Below are positions 32,265-40,055 of a stretch of 41,638 bases of DNA, in pieces. Position 1 is the first letter of the stretch. Each line of letters starts with the position of its first letter. The notes under the pieces are model-generated. The model worked only from the letters and a program-made list of their open reading frames with translations. It had not been told where the DNA came from and did not search any database. This DNA is from Synergistota bacterium (lineage in GTDB: Bacteria > Synergistota > Synergistia > Synergistales > Synergistaceae): NCBI GenBank assembly GCA_023450745.1, contig JAEXGR010000082.1, positions 1 to 41,638 of the forward strand, in the 5' to 3' direction. The position numbers and the translations under genes were made by a program.

Positions 32265-32298
32265 CGTAACTAAAGCGTAACGTTACGCTTCGGTTATG
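32265..32298. promoter_or_regulatory. 34-bp dyad operator before the ABC importer operon
   Basis: Core 18-bp perfect palindrome AAGCGTAACGTTACGCTT (32273-32290), extended by outer half-sites to four copies of one element: CGTAAC at 32265 and 32276, inverted copies GTTACG at 32282 and GTTATG at 32293. The two direct copies on each side are exactly 11 bases apart, one helical turn. The arms agree at 14 of 17 positions. Its place about 45 bases upstream of the binding-protein ATG, near the expected start point (minus-strand -10 TATCAT about 32312), suits a repressor. The rest of the gap 32222-32550 shows only the prepilin promoter. Confidence 0.7.
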
Positions 32299-32471
32299 CT
32301 TGAAATGATACCATTTTATTACTAAAATAAAAGCCTTTTTTGAGCCATTCCATATTGCCGCATAAAAACCCCGTAAAAGTTAATCACTATTACGCATGGC
32401 GTGAGCTTGCCCGCGGGAGAAAATATAGACGGTTTGCTGCTGAATGGCATAGAAGGCCTTGGGTATTGGTG

Positions 32472-32477
32472 TATAAT
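32472..32477 (+). promoter_or_regulatory. Probable -10 of the prepilin-like gene
   Basis: Perfect TATAAT 74 bases before the ATG; no convincing -35. Confidence 0.4.
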
Positions 32478-32550
32478 ATTACCTTGTGCGGTGAATTCTT
32501 CTGTGAGTGGAACAAAACGGCATGGATTTGATAATAATAAGGAGATTGCG

Positions 32551-33057
32551 ATGAGAACGATAAAAAGAGCAAAGAACGGACGGCGCGCCTTCACGCTGGT
32601 GGAGCTGCTGATCGTGGTGATAATTATCGGCATTCTGGCGGGACTGATGTTGGTCGCTTCCGGCCCCGCGACAAGGAGCGCGGAGGACGCGAGGGCTATA
32701 AACGACATCGCCGTGATAAAAAAAGCCATCATGGTGGCGCTCTCCGAGACCGGCGTTTCCAAAAACCAGCTGATTATCCGCATGCAGAATGGCGGCGTGA
32801 CGGTCACGCAACCGGGAACATCCAACAAACAAAAAGAGGCGTTGGCAAAGAACATCGAAGCCGCTTTTGACGCCGGTACTGCGGCGCGGGATTTTAACGT
32901 CGCCTATGACAAGGACGGGACCTTTTCACTGAGCTATTCCCCAAAGCGCGGGGATTATTATCCCCGTTATTATATTTCGGCAGAGTACAGCGGCAGCGAC
33001 ATATACTGTCTTGACAGCGCCAGTTCCTCTCCCAGGCTTGTAAAATCATTCAAATAG
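32551..33057 (+). CDS. Type IV pilin/pseudopilin-like prepilin
   Basis: 168 residues with a class III (prepilin) leader: short basic start MRTIKRAKNGRRA, then FTLVELLIVVIIIGILAGLM, the conserved hydrophobic helix with Glu5 of the mature protein. Prepilin peptidase normally cuts after glycine; here the residue before FTLVE is alanine, which is tolerated but less usual. The globular part (35-168) has one cysteine only and a tyrosine-rich end (DYYPRYYISAEYSGSDIYC). It stands alone with no assembly genes nearby, so it could be a minor pilin, a type II secretion pseudopilin or a competence pilin. AAGGAG precedes ATG 32551. Confidence 0.85.
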   Translation: MRTIKRAKNGRRAFTLVELLIVVIIIGILAGLMLVASGPATRSAEDARAINDIAVIKKAIMVALSETGVSKNQLIIRMQNGGVTVTQPGTSNKQKEALAKNIEAAFDAGTAARDFNVAYDKDGTFSLSYSPKRGDYYPRYYISAEYSGSDIYCLDSASSSPRLVKSFK

Positions 33058-33099
33058 GCGCGCGGACGGCGGCAGAGCCGCCGCTTTCGCGCGCCTATT
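33053..33099. terminator. Symmetrical hairpin spanning both convergent stop codons
   Basis: Outer 12-bp arms AATAGGCGCGCG (33053-33064) and CGCGCGCCTATT (33088-33099) and an inner GGCGGC/GCCGCC stem. The TAG of the prepilin gene and the TAG of the CBS gene sit at mirror positions within the arms. No T-tract, so it may act as an mRNA 3' protector or a weak terminator. Confidence 0.6.
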
Positions 33100-33571
33100 C
33101 GTACTTCAATTCGCTCTTCCCGCCGCGGTTCTTCTCCAGGATCATCGCGCGGATGAGGTATGCCCGGCTGACGCTGCCGACATAAATTCCGTTCTCGTCG
33201 ACGACGGGGCAGACCTTGAAATGGCGGCGGATCATCTCGGTGGCGACGGCAAAATCGCTGTCGTCCTTCTTGAAGCAGACGACGTTTTTCTGCATGATGC
33301 CCGCGACGCTCTTATAGCGGATGGCGGCGAAGCGTTTCGCGAACTGTCCGTAATCGGGCAGAAAGGCGGCGTTTTTCAGCGTCGTTATATAGCCCGGCAG
33401 ACACTTTTTGATGATATCTTCCTCGCTTACGAACCCGCATACCCTGCCGTCGTCGGAGAGTACCGGCAGCCCCGTGCGGCAGTGGCGGAGGATCAGCTCG
33501 ATCGCCTTTTCAATCGTGTCGTCCTCGCGAAGCACCACCATGTCCTTATTTATCAGCTCGCCTATCTTCAA
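33095..33571 (-). CDS. Two-CBS-domain protein
   Basis: 158-residue cytosolic protein made of one CBS pair (Bateman module), which usually binds adenine nucleotides. First repeat: MVVLREDDTIEKAIELILRH, TGLPVLSDDGRVCGFVSEED; second: NVVCFKKDDSDFAVATEMIR, KVCPVVDENGIYVGSVSRAY. I chose TTG 33571 with GGGGG 7 bases before it; a TTG nine codons upstream lies almost on the predicted start of transcription (-10 TATAAT at 33609-33604). It follows the ArsB/NhaD-type transporter gene on the same strand and might regulate it, but this is inference. Confidence 0.85.
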   Translation of the reverse strand: MKIGELINKDMVVLREDDTIEKAIELILRHCRTGLPVLSDDGRVCGFVSEEDIIKKCLPGYITTLKNAAFLPDYGQFAKRFAAIRYKSVAGIMQKNVVCFKKDDSDFAVATEMIRRHFKVCPVVDENGIYVGSVSRAYLIRAMILEKNRGGKSELKYE

Positions 33572-33619
33572 TATTCTTCCCCCTGTCGTCGTTTTCAAAT
33601 CAAATTATACTACAGAGCG

Positions 33620-34906
33620 CTAAATCCAGAGGACCCTGCCGATCCACAGCAGAGCGGCGGAGGATATGAGCAGCGAAATAAATACGACCCGCAGCCCGAT
33701 TTTTGAGAAGGCGGCGAAGGGAATGTCGATTCCCTCTTTCGCCGCGAAGTCCGCGACGACGGCGTTCGCCGCCGCTCCGAAGTAGGTGCCGTTTCCTCCA
33801 AGGCAGGCCCCGAGGGCCAGCGCCCAGTAGAGCGGCCCCGCGGGGATGGCGGCCGCCTGGGCCATCGACTCGATGATGTGCACGAAGATCGCGGTGAAGG
33901 CGATGTTGTTGATAAAGGCGCAGGAGAGGCCGGATATCCACAAGATGCCGAGCAGCATCAACAGCGGGTTGCCGGCGAGAAGGACCGTCAGCAGCTTCGA
34001 GGCCTCCTCGATGACGCCGGTTGCCTTCAGCCCTCCCGCCATGATGAAAAGGGAGAGGAAGTATATTATCGTCGGCCACTCCACCTCGTTGTGGATTATC
34101 GTTCCCTCGTCAAGCAGCGATATCGCGAGCAGCACCCCGGCGGCGGTGAGGGCGACGACCGAGGCCTCTATGTGGAAGATGCGGTGCATGGTGAAGCCGA
34201 CCAGCACCAGCGCGATGACGGCCACGGATTTGATCATCAGCGGTCTGTTGATGATCAGCTTTGACTCGTCGACCTCGCAGAGGCGCTTGGCGGCTTCCGG
34301 GTCGGATATCATCTCTTTCTTATAATAGAAGCTTACGTAAGCCGTCACCGCGCAGAGGATGAAGACGGCCACCGGCGCGATGACGACGATGAAATCGTTG
34401 AACGAAAATCCCGCGACGGAGGCGATGATCATATTCGGGGGGTCGCCGATGAGCGTCGCCGTGCCGCCGATGTTGGAGGCGAACAGCTCCATCATCAGCA
34501 GCGGCAGCGGGTTCATCGCGATGAGCTCGCACAGCGAAAGCACGACGGGAGTCACCAGCAGCACGGTCGTGACGTTGTCGAGAAAGGCGGACAGCGCCGC
34601 CGTCAGCAGCGAAATTATCCAGAAAATCAACAGCGGCCTGCCGCCGGTGATCTTGATCGCCTTGACCGCGAGATACTGAAAAAGCCCGCTCTTTGAAAGA
34701 ATGCCGACGACGATCATCATACCGACCAAGAGGCCGACGGTATTGTGGTCGATCGCCTTGACCGCCTCTTCCGACGACAGCAGGCCGCTCGCCACCATCA
34801 CGGAGGCCCCGAGCAGGGAGGCCGTGGCCGTCTTCATTTTGCCGGTTGCGGCGAGAACTATCGTACCCAGAAAAATTGTTAGCGCCGCCCAAGACTGTAA
34901 AGTCAT
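33620..34906 (-). CDS. ArsB/NhaD-family ion transporter
   Basis: 428-residue inner-membrane protein with about 11-12 helices of the ion-transporter superfamily. It has the family's two similar halves with re-entrant motifs: FLDNVTTVLLVTPVV with IGGTATLIGDPPNMII, and INNIAFTAIFVHII with GACLGGNGTYFGAAANAVV. Members move arsenite, sodium/protons or small organic anions; with no arsR/arsC nearby, arsenite is not supported, and the strongly conserved GDPPN fits the NhaD/ArsB/P-protein group generally. GGGGGAAGAGAT precedes the ATG. Confidence 0.87.
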   Translation of the reverse strand: MTLQSWAALTIFLGTIVLAATGKMKTATASLLGASVMVASGLLSSEEAVKAIDHNTVGLLVGMMIVVGILSKSGLFQYLAVKAIKITGGRPLLIFWIISLLTAALSAFLDNVTTVLLVTPVVLSLCELIAMNPLPLLMMELFASNIGGTATLIGDPPNMIIASVAGFSFNDFIVVIAPVAVFILCAVTAYVSFYYKKEMISDPEAAKRLCEVDESKLIINRPLMIKSVAVIALVLVGFTMHRIFHIEASVVALTAAGVLLAISLLDEGTIIHNEVEWPTIIYFLSLFIMAGGLKATGVIEEASKLLTVLLAGNPLLMLLGILWISGLSCAFINNIAFTAIFVHIIESMAQAAAIPAGPLYWALALGACLGGNGTYFGAAANAVVADFAAKEGIDIPFAAFSKIGLRVVFISLLISSAALLWIGRVLWI

Positions 34907-35093
34907 ATCTCTTCCCCCTTAAAAAATAGCTCAGCAACGGAAATGCTTATATTTTTAACAAAAGCCGTTTCTTCACTTTTTAGAAAACGGAAGGGAATAT
35001 ACGCCCTGCCCCCAGAAAATACAACCCTGAAAACAGATAGTCGATATATTGAGACTATGTGGAATATTTGTGAAACGAAATAAAAATAGCAAA

Positions 35094-35118
35094 CCCCTCC
35101 GGTCGCAACCCGGAGGGG
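35094..35118 (-). terminator. Terminator after the DedA gene
   Basis: Perfect 9-bp stem CCCCTCCGG (35094-35102) and CCGGAGGGG (35110-35118); on the minus strand followed by TTTGCTATTTTTATTT. Confidence 0.85.
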
Positions 35119-35151
35119 GATAATTGTAATCTAAAAACTGAAAATTAGCTT

Positions 35152-35796
35152 CTATTTATGCTGTTTCCGGCGGTAGATAACGACATAAATCACAACCAGT
35201 ACGGCGCAGGCGGCGATGAGCCCGAAGCTGATCTTCTTGACCTCCTGGTGAATAAGCTCCTGATTGCTGCCGAGGAAATAGCCGACGAGGGCGAGAATCA
35301 CGACCCAAATGCCCGAGCCCAGCGCGGTATAGAAGGAGAACTGCGCAAGCGGCATCCTCGCGAGGCCGGCGGGCAGCGAGATATACTGGCGGATTACCGG
35401 CAGCAGCCTGCCGGTGAAGGTGCTTATATGTCCGTGGCGGGCGAAGAAGACTTCCGCCTTGTCGAGCGATTCGCGCGTGACGAAAAAGTATTTGCCGTAC
35501 TTTTCAAAGATCGGGCGTCCCCAGCGGACGGCGATCCAGTAATTGAAGAGGCCGCCCAAGATACTGCCCGCGATGCCGCTGAGGATCACGAGGAAGATAT
35601 TCATTTCGCCCTTCCAGGCGAGATACCCCGCGGGAGGGACCACTACCTCGCTGGGAAACGGGAAGAAGGACGACTCAAGAAACATAAGCCCGACGATCCC
35701 CGGATATCCCATGTGACCGATGACCTCCACCAGCCAGTGTATGAGGCTCCCGAAAATTTCAACGCCGCCGCTGAAAAAAGATGATATTGCCTCCAA
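35152..35796 (-). CDS. DedA-family membrane protein
   Basis: 214-residue inner-membrane protein of the DedA/VTT group, now linked to lipid-carrier (undecaprenyl-phosphate or phospholipid) scrambling and envelope pH homeostasis. SSFFPFPSEVVVPPAGYLA matches the acidic N-terminal motif and GRLLPVIRQYISLPAGLARM the arginine motif; a hydrophobic tail ends in YRRKQHK. The start is TTG 35796 with GAGAGGAG 7 bases before it; no ATG suits better. Single gene. Confidence 0.92.
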   Translation of the reverse strand: MEAISSFFSGGVEIFGSLIHWLVEVIGHMGYPGIVGLMFLESSFFPFPSEVVVPPAGYLAWKGEMNIFLVILSGIAGSILGGLFNYWIAVRWGRPIFEKYGKYFFVTRESLDKAEVFFARHGHISTFTGRLLPVIRQYISLPAGLARMPLAQFSFYTALGSGIWVVILALVGYFLGSNQELIHQEVKKISFGLIAACAVLVVIYVVIYRRKQHK

Positions 35797-35964
35797 CGCA
35801 AAACTCCTCTCATGATTCTCATAGTTTTTTTACACGGTAAAAAGATATACTCAAAGGTGATAAAAGTCTATAGCGGCCGGCGCAAACGCGTGAAAAAATC
35901 TCCGCCGCGCACGGCGTCGCCAGGGCGGGAGATAACCTTTTGCGCGTTTGTCCCGTCCAGTCGT

Positions 35965-35993
35965 TTGAAACCTTTGCCTCTTTGCGCTAAAAT
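35965..35993 (+). promoter_or_regulatory. Promoter of the rimO operon
   Basis: TTGAAA (35965-35970), exact 17-base spacer, TAAAAT (35988-35993); transcript start near 36000, 18 bases before the first ATG. Confidence 0.7.
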
Positions 35994-36017
35994 GCAACAT
36001 GGAAGAGAAGTGTTTTT

Positions 36018-37040
36018 ATGATTGCAAAGGATGGAGGAGTCATATTGCTTCCGCTACCGAAACTTGCGCTTGTGATAGCAGGTAATTTTTCCGCGGACGA
36101 GGAAAACGCCGACCCCGGGGTCCTGCTGGGCTATCTGCCGGAGGAGCTCGCGCGCTGCTGTGAGATAAAAGAATGGAGCTGCCAGCCGAGCACGCACTAT
36201 TCCATGTCGATGACGCTTGCGATGGAGGAGATGTTTGAATCGCTCGTCGCCGAGGGCTACACCGGCATCATCACCGTCTGCGGCAGCGGCGTAATGGAAG
36301 AGATGGCCTATCTGGTCAACCTCCTCTGGCAGCACCCGGAACCGGTGATCTTCGCCAACCTCATGGTGCAGGGCCGGGCCGGGCTGAAAGAGGGGCTCAT
36401 AAACCTGCACTGCTCGGTGCTTGCCGCGACCTCTCCCGAAGCGAGGGAGAAAGGCGTGCTTCTCTGCTCCAGCGGCGAACTGTTCGACGCCGACGAAGTG
36501 ACGCTCGTGGACCCGAGCTCGCCGGACAGCGCCTTTCAGTCGCCCGAAAAGGGATCGGTGGGGAAGATGCTTAACGGAGAGATCAAATTTTTCCGTGACC
36601 CCCGGCGGCCCTCTTTTCTGGCGCGGAGGCCGAAGGAGCTGCCGTACGTTGAGATAATGTGGGCTTCGCTCGGCGGCGGCGACAGCCTTTTTTCCTCTCT
36701 GGCGTCCAACAGGGAGCTCGGCGGCCTGATACTGGCCGGCTTCGGCGCGGGCAACGTCCCGCCGTCGTGGGTGCCGCCCGTGCGCAATATCCTGCGGCGG
36801 CGCATCCCCGTGGCGATAACCTCCCGTTGTTTCCAGTGCCACGTACATAAAACGAACGATTTTGAGGGCTCATTTGAAAAACTTACGGAAATGGGGGTAA
36901 TGTCGGGCGGCAGGCTCAACCCGCTCAAGGCGCGCATCCGCATGTCCCTGGGGATATCGGCGGGACTCACCGAGAACGGCCTCAGCCTCTACATGCTGAA
37001 CCAGCCCGTCAGCGACGACATAAACGCTTTATATAAATGA
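36018..37040 (+). CDS. Asparaginase-fold protein lacking the catalytic motifs
   Basis: 340 residues. The C-terminal half matches bacterial L-asparaginases: GLILAGFGAGNVPPSW, IPVAITSRCFQC and MSGGRLNPLKARIRMSLGIS. The N-terminal half keeps the frame but not the chemistry: the usual TGGTIA nucleophile loop reads AGNFSAD (21-27), and the HGTDTMEET loop with the catalytic Thr-Asp pair reads CGSGVMEEM (88-96). It is therefore unlikely to be an asparaginase; it may bind a ligand or partner, or use different chemistry. It heads a tight operon and overlaps rimO by 4 bases. GGAAGAGAAG precedes ATG 36018; a TTG ten codons in has GGAGG before it and is an alternative start. Confidence 0.8.
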   Translation: MIAKDGGVILLPLPKLALVIAGNFSADEENADPGVLLGYLPEELARCCEIKEWSCQPSTHYSMSMTLAMEEMFESLVAEGYTGIITVCGSGVMEEMAYLVNLLWQHPEPVIFANLMVQGRAGLKEGLINLHCSVLAATSPEAREKGVLLCSSGELFDADEVTLVDPSSPDSAFQSPEKGSVGKMLNGEIKFFRDPRRPSFLARRPKELPYVEIMWASLGGGDSLFSSLASNRELGGLILAGFGAGNVPPSWVPPVRNILRRRIPVAITSRCFQCHVHKTNDFEGSFEKLTEMGVMSGGRLNPLKARIRMSLGISAGLTENGLSLYMLNQPVSDDINALYK

Positions 37041-38326
37041 AAATATACTGTTTAACGCTTGGCTGCGCGAAAAACCGAGTGGACGGCGAATGCCTCGCCG
37101 GAGCGCTCGCCGCCGCGGGCCACGTGCTCGTACCGGCGGTAGAGGAGGCCGAATGCGCGCTGGTAAATACCTGCGGCTTCATCCGCCCCGCGGTGGAGGA
37201 GAGCATCGCCGCCATTCTGGACCTTGAAGAGCTCAAAAAAAATAAAAAACTGCAAAAGATCGGCGTCGTGGGCTGCCTTGTGAACAGGTACGAGAGAGAC
37301 CTTCCCTCGGAGGTGCCGCTGGTGGACTTCTGGGCGAAAACCGAGGACTGGAAATTCGTCCTCGAACAGCTCAAGACCCCCGGGGACGACGAGCGCCATC
37401 GGGGGACGCTGCCCTCGTCGTCAAAATATACCCGCTACCTGAAGATAAGCGAGGGCTGCGGCAATCACTGCACGTACTGCGCCATTCCCGGCATCCGCGG
37501 ACCTCTGCGCAGCCTGCCGGCGGCGGTGATCGTGAAAGAGGCCCAGCAGCTCGTCTCGGAGGGCGCGCGCGAGCTCTGCGTGGTTGGGCAGGACCTCACC
37601 GTCTACGGGACGGATATTGACGGCCGTCCCCGCCTCACAGAGTTGCTCGACGACCTTGAAAGCTCGCTGCCGCGCGACGTCTGGATAAGACTGCTGTATC
37701 TGCACCCCTCGCGGGTTAACCGCGCGCTTCTTGAGCGCGTCGCGGCGGGGCGGCAGCTCCTTCCCTACCTTGACATCCCCGTACAGCATGGCGACCCGGA
37801 GATACTGGCGGCGATGAACCGCGGCATCGCGCCTGACGCCCTTCGCGCGATCTTCCGCACGGCGCGCGAAATAAATCCGGATTTTGCGCTGCGCACCACC
37901 TGCATGGTCGGCTTCCCCGGGGAGACGAAACGGCGCTTTGACAACCTGATGGACTTTGTCAGAGAGGTAAAGTTTGACCGGATGGGGGCCTTTACCTTCT
38001 TCCCCGAAGAGGGCACCGCGGCGGCGGCGATGGCCGGCCAGGTGTCCGAACGGACGAAAGACGGGCGTCTTGGCGAGCTTATGCGCCTTCAGGAAGAGAT
38101 ATCCTTTGAGCGCCAGCAGCAGTTTGTCGGCCGGGAATTAAAGGTCTTGGTGGAGAAAGTCGCCGGGGAAGAAAAATACGCCGAGGGCCGCTCCTTCCGG
38201 GAAGCGCCCGAGGTGGACGGCATAATAGAGATACGCAACATTAGGGAAGATCTGAAAGAGGGCGACATCATCACCCTGCGCGTTACAGAGGCGATGCCGC
38301 ACGACATGACAGGAGAAGAGATATGA
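37037..38326 (+). CDS. rimO: Ribosomal protein uS12 (aspartate) methylthiotransferase
   Basis: Radical-SAM enzyme that adds a methylthio group to an aspartate of ribosomal protein uS12. 429 residues: N-terminal UPF0004 domain with TLGCAKNRVDGE (cluster-binding C10), NTCGFI and GVVGCLV; radical-SAM motif GCGNHCTYCAIP; C-terminal TRAM domain from about 365. The opening LGCAKNRVD favours RimO over MiaB. Overlaps the gene before and the gene after by 4 bases each (ATGA). Confidence 0.96.
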   Translation: MKIYCLTLGCAKNRVDGECLAGALAAAGHVLVPAVEEAECALVNTCGFIRPAVEESIAAILDLEELKKNKKLQKIGVVGCLVNRYERDLPSEVPLVDFWAKTEDWKFVLEQLKTPGDDERHRGTLPSSSKYTRYLKISEGCGNHCTYCAIPGIRGPLRSLPAAVIVKEAQQLVSEGARELCVVGQDLTVYGTDIDGRPRLTELLDDLESSLPRDVWIRLLYLHPSRVNRALLERVAAGRQLLPYLDIPVQHGDPEILAAMNRGIAPDALRAIFRTAREINPDFALRTTCMVGFPGETKRRFDNLMDFVREVKFDRMGAFTFFPEEGTAAAAMAGQVSERTKDGRLGELMRLQEEISFERQQQFVGRELKVLVEKVAGEEKYAEGRSFREAPEVDGIIEIRNIREDLKEGDIITLRVTEAMPHDMTGEEI

Positions 38327-38811
38327 TACTGACCCCGGAAATGAAGACCTGGTATGGAATGATAGCCACCTTCGGCACCCTCGGACGCTACTCGAAGATG
38401 CCGGGCACCCTGGGCTCGCTGGCCGGCACCGCGCTGTGGCTGCTGTTTGGAGGCATACCGCTTGCGGCTATCGCGGCCGTGGCGGCCGTCGGCTGCTACG
38501 CCGCCGATAAATACGAGCGGGCCGCGGAGCGCGAAGACCCGGGGGAGGTCGTCATCGACGAGGTCGTCGGCGTGTGGATATCCTCCTGGGGCTTCGACCT
38601 GACCTACGCGGTGGTCGCGCTCTTCCTCTTTCGCATCGTCGATATAACGAAGCCCTTTCCCATCAAAGAATTTGAAAAGCTTCCCGGCGGAGTCGGCATC
38701 ATGGCCGACGACATCGCGGGCGGCGTGATCGTAAACCTGCTCCTGCGCTTTATACACTGGTTCCTCTTCGCGGGCGGGCTGACGGCGGTTTTGGGGATGA
38801 TTGGCAAATGA
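38323..38811 (+). CDS. pgpA: Phosphatidylglycerophosphatase A
   Basis: Inner-membrane phosphatase that converts phosphatidylglycerol phosphate to phosphatidylglycerol. 162 residues with TFGTLGRYSKMPGTLGSLAG (PgpA N-terminal signature), DPGEVVIDEVVGVWIS (acidic catalytic motif) and GGVGIMADDIAGGV near the C-terminus, with four hydrophobic helices. ATGA overlaps on both sides place it firmly in the rimO-pgpA-pncC operon. Confidence 0.95.
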   Translation: MILTPEMKTWYGMIATFGTLGRYSKMPGTLGSLAGTALWLLFGGIPLAAIAAVAAVGCYAADKYERAAEREDPGEVVIDEVVGVWISSWGFDLTYAVVALFLFRIVDITKPFPIKEFEKLPGGVGIMADDIAGGVIVNLLLRFIHWFLFAGGLTAVLGMIGK

Positions 38812-39320
38812 CGGAAAAGCTCGACGTCCTTGCCGCCGGCGTGATCAAAAACTTCCGTGAGCGCGGCCTTTCGCTTGCGCTCGCCGAATCGTGCACCGGC
38901 GGAATGATCGCCGCCGCTCTGACCGGCGTCCCCGGGGCCTCCGACATCTTTTGGGGATCGGCCGTCACATACATAAACGGCGCGAAAGAGCGAATCCTGG
39001 GAGTATCCCCCGTCACCCTGGAAAAACATGGCGCGGTCAGCGAAGAGTGCGCCCGGGAGATGGCGGAGGGCGCGCGCCGGATATACGACGCCGGCGTTGC
39101 GATGAGCGTGACCGGTATCGCGGGCCCCGGAGGCGGTTCGGAGCTGAAACCGGTCGGGACGGTCTGGTTCGGCTTCAGCTCGCGGGAAGGGACGGAAGCC
39201 TTCCGCTGCCGTTTTGACGGAGACCGCTTTGCGGTCCGCCGCCAGACCGCGGAACGGGTCCTGACCTTCCTGCTCGAAAAATGCGCCTCCCAAGAGGGGC
39301 GCGGCGGAGGCGCGGCATAA
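38808..39320 (+). CDS. pncC: Nicotinamide-nucleotide amidohydrolase (CinA C-terminal domain protein)
   Basis: Deamidates nicotinamide mononucleotide in NAD salvage. 170 residues, the standalone CinA C-domain: SLALAESCTGGMIAAALTGV, VTYINGAKERILGV, and SVTGIAGPGGGSELKPVGTV with the conserved glycine-rich loop. No CinA N-terminal MoCF domain is present. The stop is TAATG, placing an ATG one base back that belongs to the thpR frame (see thpR). The order pgpA, cinA/pncC, thpR, recA is common in bacteria. Confidence 0.95.
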   Translation: MTEKLDVLAAGVIKNFRERGLSLALAESCTGGMIAAALTGVPGASDIFWGSAVTYINGAKERILGVSPVTLEKHGAVSEECAREMAEGARRIYDAGVAMSVTGIAGPGGGSELKPVGTVWFGFSSREGTEAFRCRFDGDRFAVRRQTAERVLTFLLEKCASQEGRGGGAA

Positions 39321-39355
39321 TGGGAGGCTGAATCCCTCCGCTCGCGGGAAGGCTC

Positions 39356-39916
39356 CTGCGTACATTCACCTGCATAAAGCTGCCGCAGGAACACCTGGAG
39401 GCCCTCGGCGGCTGGCTCGCCGCCAGGAAAAAAGGCGGGGACGGCATAAGGTGGGTAGCGCCGCAAACTATCCACATAACCCTTAAATTCTGCGGCGAAA
39501 TACATCCTGAAATGATAGAGGCGATGGCGGGGCTGCTGAAAAAAGAGAACCTCGGCGGCCCGCTGGAGCTGTCCGTATCCGGCGTCGGCGGCTTTCCGAA
39601 GCTCAGCGCTCCGAGAATCATCTGGACCGGCATTGGCGGCGATATCGCGGGGCTGAAAAAACTTCAGCAAAAGACGGAAGACTGCGCCTTTCGCTGCGGC
39701 GTGGCGAAAGAATGGAAAAAATTCTCGCCGCACATCACCTTAGGACGCCGCAATGAACAGGGGCCGCTTGCCGCCGAGACGCTCAAGTCCATCGAAAAAG
39801 ACGCGATAGAGCTTCCGGCCTGGAGCGTAAAAGAGATCGTCATGATGAAAAGCGAGCTTACCCCCAAAGGCCCGATCTACACGCCGCTTGAATATTTTGC
39901 GCTGGGCGGTCGCTGA
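39356..39916 (+). CDS. thpR: RNA 2',3'-cyclic phosphodiesterase, with an unusual start
   Basis: 2H-phosphoesterase (LigT/ThpR). Both catalytic motifs are there: HIT at 40-42 (TIHITLKFCGE) and HIT at 126-128 (FSPHITLGR). The N-terminus RTFTCIKLP matches the family start, but the codon before it is CTG (39356), which I take as the start; GGGAAGG lies 3-6 bases before it. The normal candidate, ATG 39320 coupled to the pncC stop, is in the same frame but runs into TGA at codon 4 (39329-39331). The next in-frame ATG (39512) would delete the first catalytic HIT. So either a rare CTG (or ATC 39332) start is used, or a point mutation has truncated the gene. 186 residues from CTG is the usual length. 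Confidence 0.75.
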   Translation: MRTFTCIKLPQEHLEALGGWLAARKKGGDGIRWVAPQTIHITLKFCGEIHPEMIEAMAGLLKKENLGGPLELSVSGVGGFPKLSAPRIIWTGIGGDIAGLKKLQQKTEDCAFRCGVAKEWKKFSPHITLGRRNEQGPLAAETLKSIEKDAIELPAWSVKEIVMMKSELTPKGPIYTPLEYFALGGR

Positions 39917-39938
39917 ACGGCGGCGCGGGCGCAAAGGA

Positions 39939-39958
39939 CAAACATTCGCGCGTGTTTG
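39939..39958. promoter_or_regulatory. Candidate SOS (LexA-like) site upstream of recA
   Basis: Inverted repeat CAAACA (39939-39944) and TGTTTG (39953-39958) with 8 bases between, about 20 bases before the recA -35. It resembles no exact known LexA box (the Gram-positive one is CGAAC-N4-GTTCG), but the place and symmetry suit one. Confidence 0.4.
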
Positions 39959-39977
39959 ACGGTTGTCGTGAGCGATG

Positions 39978-40006
39978 CTGCCATAGAGGCCAAACTCTGA
40001 TATAAT
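39978..40006 (+). promoter_or_regulatory. Promoter of recA
   Basis: CTGCCA (39978-39983), 17-base spacer, perfect TATAAT (40001-40006); 49 bases before the ATG. Confidence 0.65.
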
Positions 40007-40055
40007 TGTCAATGGAATCAAAAAGTAAAAATTTAGAAAAATTGGAGGCATAGAG

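Noticed and set aside
33620..34906. Arsenite exporter ArsB
   Set aside because: No arsR, arsC or arsA nearby; motifs fit the wider ArsB/NhaD group, so a specific name is not justified.
39320..39331. Selenocysteine at the thpR TGA
   Set aside because: No hairpin resembling a SECIS element was evident right after the TGA, and ThpR has no role for selenocysteine near its N-terminus; an alternative start explains it better.
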